Below the pieces are notes generated by a model. That model was not told the DNA's origin and did no database searches. It worked only from the letters and a program-made list of their open reading frames with translations. The position numbers and the translations under genes are program-made. A stretch of 64,000 nt of DNA from Eunapius fragilis (taxonomy: Eukaryota > Porifera > Demospongiae > Spongillida > Spongillidae): assembly GCA_963681505.1 (NCBI GenBank), contig OY811990.1, forward strand, positions 962,179 to 1,026,178, in the 5' to 3' direction. Position 1 is the stretch's first letter. Each line of letters starts with the position of its first letter. Positions 62,101-64,000 of the stretch are shown here, piece after piece.

Positions 62101-62635
62101 GAACACTAAAACTTGTATTTCTTTGGTTGTGGAACTGCAGTGCCTTCAAAAACAGTGTTTTTCTATGCCGCGCCTTACGTGAACGATACCGTTTGTTACT
62201 CAGCGGCATGTATCGCCAGAACGGCACTAGTGGCTGATGCGGCAGCTCGTGGCGGTTAGAGTCTGGTCCATTGAAAGCTGTAATGTACCAATACTTCGAT
62301 CGCAAATCGCCAAATCGCCAAATTTTACGCTGCATTTTTTATTTGAAAATCGTAAGGTATACCTTACATCCGGCAATTATTGGTTAAGTGTAGACAATTT
62401 TAATCAGGAAAAAAATTATAGAAGATCAGGATTCATGGAGGTTGTTTATCTGTACATCTATACTTGTAGAAACATTTCAGTGTTTTTATTTTCCAGTTTG
62501 ACCAGCTTCATGTATGTCAACCCTTTTTTTCCATCTTAGCTTACCAATGTGGTGTGATTACACCACAGCCCTGCACTGCCAGCTATACCTACTATGTGGA
62601 CACTCGAAATAGAGTTTATCTGAAGCCCAATATTG
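29674..62635 (+). CDS. Integrin beta subunit (3' end not in window)
   Basis: Twenty-three exons join in frame to about 712 residues: 29674-29746, 31861-31949, 34568-34672, 39230-39290, 40867-40998, 41235-41337, 42932-43025, 43234-43326, 43404-43484, 43639-43737, 44073-44183, 44664-44759, 44814-44896, 45074-45178, 47597-47681, 47847-47914, 48728-48769, 49568-49649, 49804-49876, 51995-52122, 53158-53286, 60720-60828 and 62540-62635. All use GT-AG sites with matching phases. Order: signal peptide, PSI, hybrid, betaI with MIDAS-like DLTES, second hybrid part, cysteine-rich I-EGF, tail. Integrin beta pairs with an alpha chain to bind matrix or cells and link to the cytoskeleton. The transmembrane helix and NPxY-type tail are expected beyond 64000. 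Confidence 0.9.
30039..30105. repeat. (GT)n microsatellite
   Basis: About 33 GT units, followed by degenerate GT-rich sequence to about 30200. Confidence 0.95.
31099..31680. repeat. 36-bp minisatellite
   Basis: About 15 imperfect copies of a unit like GGTGGGGATGTACCCTGATG followed by GCCCATATGCTATGGG, with some shortened or lengthened units. Because 36 is a multiple of three, it produces long spurious open frames. Confidence 0.9.
31861..34672 (+). CDS. Integrin beta exons 2-3: PSI domain
   Basis: 31861-31949 encodes GWSDSLCSGAKNCAACV and NCVWCSQR. 34568-34672 encodes SPSCMTRAVASNYC and YLEDPQVSVTI. Together they give the PSI cysteine pattern (C…C..C…C.WC…C…C) found at the N-terminus of integrin beta chains, residues about 25-89. 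The intervening intron (31950-34567) carries a degenerate GT tract and two minisatellites. Confidence 0.85.
33173..33365. repeat. 45-bp minisatellite in integrin intron 2
   Basis: About four copies of a unit containing CTCACTGACCACACCCATGG and CCTCTTAACCCTACAACCTC, with point differences. Confidence 0.85.
33720..34019. repeat. 20-bp minisatellite in integrin intron 2
   Basis: About 15 copies of CTCCTGGTGGTCAGGGATGC, alternating GATGC and GTGGG/GAGGG endings. Confidence 0.95.
34321..34412. repeat. Dense TGTACATG palindromic tract
   Basis: Overlapping ACATGTACATGT, GTATACATGTATAC and similar self-complementary motifs. The same motif recurs across the integrin introns. Confidence 0.7.
35270..35700. 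repeat. Dispersed repeat (same family as 52738-52900 and 55600-55830)
   Basis: The part with GGACTAATTTCCAGTGCGTAAG through GCGCTAGGTCC matches 52750-52860 in the same orientation. The part from GGACAAGCAAAAGAAAAGTA through GACCATTTGACAGAAGCTC matches 55650-55790 in reverse orientation. The right edge reads GGGTGATTCTGCTGGACACT, a phrase also found near 55495 and 55806. Confidence 0.7.
35720..38965. mobile_element. Large foldback element in integrin intron 3
   Basis: Inverted arms of about 700-750 bp, at 35720-36426 and 38212-38965, match through many blocks. Examples are AAAGTTATAAAA, TTTTAAATCGCTAC, TTTTCAACACTTCAT, CTTCGTGCCAGTGTTGCAATG, CTACCTATTGATTT-like stretches, and a GGTACGTA/TACGTACC region near 36272/38390. 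The loop holds three direct copies of GTAAATCCCAACA (36437, 36714, 38160) and the 45-bp minisatellite. No transposase frame is visible, as in FB-type elements. Confidence 0.75.
37440..38105. repeat. 45-bp minisatellite in the foldback loop
   Basis: About 14 units of GTGAGTGGTACAGCCATCAC followed by CATGGGGGAGGGAGGGGTCCATAGG, including variants with CATCAACATAGAGAAGG and shortened TGGTACTGGGGGAGGGAGG. A 45-nt period gives frame-open artefacts on both strands. Confidence 0.9.
39230..39290 (+). CDS. Integrin beta exon 4: start of hybrid domain
   Basis: It encodes EKLSESVLISPQSINLNLRTG. This aligns with the conserved QLRPQKI.L.LRPG strand of the hybrid domain that precedes the betaI insertion. 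The acceptor is TCTTGCAG and the donor GTACGT, phase 1. It follows a 4.6-kb intron filled by a foldback element. Confidence 0.85.
39391..39690. repeat. 25-bp minisatellite in integrin intron 4
   Basis: About ten copies of AATGACCCCATACCTCTTGC then TTGTC, decaying at the right end near 39600-39690. Confidence 0.9.
40037..40092. repeat. (CA)n microsatellite
   Basis: About 28 CA units in integrin intron 4. Confidence 0.95.
40141..40172. repeat. Solo arm of the 22183-22323 MITE family
   Basis: TTAATTCTTGATTTTCAATTG, then ATTTGTCA, matches the inverted-repeat arm at 22283-22320. No partner arm is seen nearby. Confidence 0.5.
40867..44759 (+). CDS. Integrin beta exons 5-12: betaI (ligand-binding) domain
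   Basis: Eight exons give residues 110-379. Recognisable are FYFMMDLTESLRNDI (MIDAS strand, D134-x-T136-x-S138), VGFGSFVDKP, the specificity loop CYNDKTSC (192-199), ASENPQSGTDA (231-241), IGWRAEAFRMLMLFTD (D267), FHFAGDGK and VPFDGKCHLEW. Compared with vertebrate beta3 from memory, the second MIDAS Ser is Thr. The first ADMIDAS Asp is Asn141. The metal-binding Glu220 position is Gln236, and Asp217 is Glu233. Asp267 and Asp173 are kept. Confidence 0.85.
41754..42067. repeat. Probable MITE with short inverted ends in intron 6
   Basis: Left GTTAACTCTTTCGTGGGCGGAA; right CCCATGAAAGAGTT plus an inner GCTTCCTCCCACGGGC. Imperfect arms of about 17 bp bound 314 bp. Confidence 0.45.
42642..42696 (+). 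pseudogene. Intronic ghost copy of part of integrin exon 12
   Basis: 55 bp match 44696-44750 inside exon 12 at 53 of 55 positions, same orientation, about 2.05 kb upstream within intron 6. It reads SVATLAENSTNLLDVINE and then hits TAA where the exon has CAA. It lacks the exon's splice sites. It is a partial internal duplication. Confidence 0.85.
43963..44016. repeat. 54-bp hairpin in intron 10
   Basis: Perfect 18-bp arms (ACTCATGTTCATTTAGCA and its complement) around an 18-nt loop. Confidence 0.8.
44814..47681 (+). CDS. Integrin beta exons 13-15: second half of hybrid domain and entry to I-EGF
   Basis: The exons encode KAIGLIKFSIPMVSGVGI, the PLPYGCSDVKL strand, VVFNVTVTLTQCP and TIKIIPNCQCRCE. 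This matches the betaI-exit and hybrid strands, ending in the first C-x-C of the cysteine-rich stalk. The intron 45179-47596 holds no recognisable gene. Confidence 0.85.
45179..47596. other. Integrin intron 14
   Basis: 2.4 kb with no recognised gene or clear repeat. Several open frames are shown by composition only and carry no family motif. Confidence 0.5.
47847..53286 (+). CDS. Integrin beta exons 16-21: cysteine-rich I-EGF stalk
   Basis: Six exons are dense in cysteine pairs (CGLCACDAGKYG, LCQCSGSMTC, CYRCQCG, CDCDQAQC, CSCSGNSYKCNC, CNCDPDEC, CSCSGSPCRCSCTC). The C-x-C-x(n)-G pattern is typical of integrin EGF repeats, but exon 21 (53158-53286) is unusually rich in CxC pairs, and repeat boundaries are less regular than in vertebrates. 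Exons are small (42-129 nt), so a missed short exon cannot be excluded. Confidence 0.8.
48325..48411. repeat. Hairpin in intron 16
   Basis: Arms GTACGAACGTGATTTCGCG / CGCGAAATCATGTTCGTAC with AATATT at the outer ends. Confidence 0.75.
49960..51235. repeat. Two direct copies of a dispersed repeat in intron 19
   Basis: 49980-50215 and 51000-51230 share order and motifs (ATAACTTTAATG/ACTTGAATG, AATTAATTTTT, GCTCATAAC, GGCATCAAATTGAAGCT, GTGAAAGGGTTAAATAAA). Further copies are at 54100-54310 (plus) and about 58300-58540 (reverse). The inner segment at about 50625-50760 resembles part of the hairpin at 57490-57946. Confidence 0.6.
52738..52924. repeat. Dispersed repeat fragment ending in G23
   Basis: Matches 35330-35460 (CCAGTGCGTAAGAA, GAAGTTGTA.A, GCCCTAGG.CC, TGATCCCATA). 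The G run is at 52902-52924. Confidence 0.65.
53393..53760. repeat. Hairpin element, about 368 bp
   Basis: Arms of about 150 bp share TACCTGG, GGCCATAAACT.CATCAAATCG, TATCACCTTGATTGCTCAAT, TTTTACAAAGCGGTCCTG and TCTATAGAAGTCCAAA. The right arm has one deletion of about 20 bp relative to the left. Confidence 0.85.
54440..55075. repeat. Inverted repeat pair with nested hairpin
   Basis: GTGGATGCTATTTTTACTAA through GCACTTATCCAAACTAAGTG (about 54445-54492) is inverted at about 55010-55070. Inside, 54669-54806 is a second hairpin (AGCTGCCTTCGAGT / ACTCGAAGGTAGCT and CATCCATCTCTCT / AGAGAGATGGATG). Confidence 0.7.
55495..55840. repeat. Repeat bounded by direct GATTTTGCTGGACACTGT motifs
   Basis: The motif occurs at about 55497 and 55809 in the same orientation, and at 35694. 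The interior at 55600-55800 is the reverse complement of 35500-35690. Confidence 0.65.
56090..56161. repeat. (CA)n microsatellite
   Basis: About 35 CA units in integrin intron 21. Confidence 0.95.
56925..58800. mobile_element. Foldback element with nested hairpins
   Basis: Outer arms at about 56935-57120 and 58595-58795 share AAAATGGG.CTTGTGGATTTAT, CATTTTGGTGT and TCTGATACCCCATA. Two further palindromes lie within: 57113-57480 and 57490-57946. Part of 57180-57270 (TGTTTGTTAATTTTTACTTT, GGAGATA.A.CTGTG) also occurs in the intron 3 foldback arm at about 35985-36035, so the two belong to related families. Confidence 0.7.
57490..57946. repeat. 457-bp palindrome, GC-richer than surroundings
   Basis: Arms begin GCTCGTCATAAGTGGTTAAT and pair with the right end. 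Inner blocks include CCATCGATGAATCTCTGG, GCACCGGCTCAA and CAGCAACTGAACCACCCATT. The right arm has a small tandem duplication of GGTGGTTCAGCTGCTGGATC at about 57770-57828. Confidence 0.85.
58999..59451. mobile_element. 453-bp near-perfect palindrome
   Basis: The arms are about 215 bp. Outer end AATGTCTATTGTCCTGAGTG, then CCACCC.GGGGTACAATTGGA, GCCGTTCGGTCACGGAAG, CAGGATCGGGCCGAGATAAG and CGAGCCGTGCTAGC. The centre is at about 59218-59232 (GCTCCGTGCGG…GGAGC). Only scattered mismatches and small indels separate the arms. It is markedly GC-richer than the intron around it. Short CCTTATTTAAGGA-type palindromes flank it (58830-58870, 59460-59480, 60218-60255). Confidence 0.9.
60720..62635 (+). CDS. 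Integrin beta exons 22-23: end of stalk and membrane-proximal tail domain
   Basis: 60720-60828 encodes DERCLAAKDCAVCGSIDP and RCTQCTFIF. 62540-62635 encodes YQCGVITPQPCTASYTYYVD. These resemble the last EGF cysteines and the beta-tail domain just outside the membrane. Exon 23 ends in phase 1 at GTATGC. No transmembrane exon was found in 62636-64000. Confidence 0.8.
61493..61745. repeat. 253-bp hairpin in intron 22
   Basis: Arms of about 110 bp: AAG(C/T)AACTAAA, CATTCTCAATGAGAAA, GGATTT.AAGGCAAT, GGTGGTGTAAAAAG, GGGTCTAACAATAAGG and AATTTAATAGTCCT, each mirrored on the right. Confidence 0.85.
61774..62390. mobile_element. 617-bp element with 19-bp terminal inverted repeats
   Basis: Left CACTTAACCTATAATTGCC; right GGCAATTATTGGTTAAGTG. 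Each end also has an inner GTAAGGTATACCTTA palindrome (about 61816 and 62352). No transposase frame. It ends 150 bp before integrin exon 23. Confidence 0.65.
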
Positions 62636-64000
62636 GTATGCCAGATATTTTTTTCTTATTGTGTCATGGACATGCATACATGTTTCACAGCTGTACAACA
62701 ATGTTGTGTACACTTCACCAAATTCCATTGAACTGATCATGGTTTTGCTGACATTTTTATTACTTCTAAAATTTTAAAATATTCCAAGCCTGACATTTTA
62801 CTCTTATAATAACTTTTGTGCTGGGCATAATCTCTGGCCTAAAGGGTCATTCAAACTGCGTGTTGTTTCAGAATGAGAAAATTTATTAGTGGTACAAACG
62901 TATGAAGTGTTTTTATAATCCTTGGTATAAAAATGGAATTGTGATCAAATATTCAAGATTAATAATTTTTCTTAAGCTTTACGTTTTGGTCATAGAGTAA
63001 TTATAAATGACTGCTTGCCTATTGAGTAATTTATTCCTGGGTCTGAATTCGCCTTTGTCAAAAGTATTTTATTCTGAATACCATAAGTAGCTATTAGGCC
63101 CAAAGACTTAACCCTATCTATAACTTGAAAATTGATCGTGTCTTATTATGTACATACATATAGTTGAATAACCTTTGTTGTACCTTACATACTGTACACA
63201 ACAAACATTAATGAAAATTGTGAAGGAAAACGCGAAGTTCGAAAACGCGAAATTCTAGCGTTTTTACCATACAGAATTAAATTTATTTGGATGAACGGGT
63301 ATAATGAATAATTACATTTTGCTGAATAATCAATGTACATGTACATGTACATGTATGTCCTGTGGTCTGAAGGGGGTAAAACCAGAAAATTAGGGTCGTG
63401 TTAGCCCTTAGCGTTTTGGATGTGTTTCGACATGACTCTAAATTAAAGTATCTATTGGTAGATCAACCTGTCAATCAATTTGGTACTTACAGGTGTATCA
63501 TTCTCATCTTTAACCATTATGAATCTGCGTAGTTGAGATATTGCTCTATGGTTTTAAGCAATTTGGCTGTGCAAACAATACAAGAGTGATATAAATACAA
63601 TTGCAATATATTTGAAATATCATATATAGGAATTATAAACGTATATGTTGGCGTAATTAAGTCTGGGTTCATTATCCCCAGAATATATTCCCATCATGAT
63701 ACCATTCACCGGCTTACTTAAATATCCTTTTCCTTACTTTCTGGAAACTCAGCTTTTTATTGTGCATGGTGCTTATTTTAGGCCAGCCAGAGGGTGTTGC
63801 AGCGTACATGCATATTCAAGTAGCCATTTTAAAAGTCAGACACATGTTCAATCTCAAGCCAGAGTAGTTTTCACAATCAATTTCCAACGAATACTATCCA
63901 AGAAGCAGTCTAAGTCTGAACGGGTCATACAGTGAAAGCTTGAATGGCTCATTAAATCAGTTATAGTTTATTTTATGGTTCCTTAGTACATGGATACCTG
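62636..64000. other. Integrin intron 23 or beyond, no exon recognised
   Basis: I looked for a hydrophobic transmembrane exon and a basic or NPxY-containing cytoplasmic exon and saw neither. A TGTACATG tract lies at 63332-63355. Confidence 0.5.

Noticed and set aside
1-64000. tRNA, rRNA or prokaryote-type defence systems
   Set aside because: No cloverleaf with box A/B, no rRNA core sequence and no operon-like gene packing were seen.

Overview
This is eukaryotic, AT-rich genomic DNA with spliced genes, GT-AG introns, microsatellites, minisatellites, many foldback or MITE-like hairpins and decayed retroelements. Two multi-exon animal adhesion-type genes can be rebuilt exon by exon: a secreted or cell-surface protein made of tandem Calx-beta domains (minus strand) and an integrin beta subunit (plus strand). 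Integrin beta plus long Calx-beta arrays built from phase-1 exons suggests an early-branching animal. A sponge is my best guess, because sponge aggregation-factor proteins carry Calx-beta arrays, but the species cannot be fixed from sequence alone.

Layout. 1-4444 is the end of one contig. It repeats 14878-19321 with no length difference and includes a second copy of the 5' end of the Calx-beta gene. 4445-4644 is a 200-N placeholder gap. 4848/5194-16130 (minus) is the Calx-beta gene: a signal-peptide exon and 28 exons that pair into 14 domains, every intron in phase 1, with a five-domain higher-order repeat inside. Exons at 6497-6705 and 7595-7800 are frame-disrupted. 16131-22180 shows no gene. 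22183-23132 holds two hairpin MITEs. 23134-28428 is a graveyard of non-LTR-type retroelement C-termini (zinc-finger plus putative restriction-like endonuclease) in both orientations, one of them a chimera of two families. 29030-29622 is a foldback element ending about 50 bp before the integrin start codon.

29674-62635 (plus) is the integrin beta gene: 23 exons giving about 712 residues, with signal peptide, PSI, hybrid, betaI, cysteine-rich I-EGF and part of the tail region. The transmembrane and cytoplasmic exons are not visible and probably lie beyond 64000. Its introns carry five minisatellites (20, 25, 36, 45 and 45 bp), (CA)n tracts, G-runs of up to 23, and at least eight palindromic or terminal-inverted-repeat elements, including a 453-bp near-perfect palindrome and a roughly 3.2-kb foldback element.

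The two genes lie head to head about 13.5 kb apart. Both products should act at the cell surface or in the matrix. Any functional link is inference.
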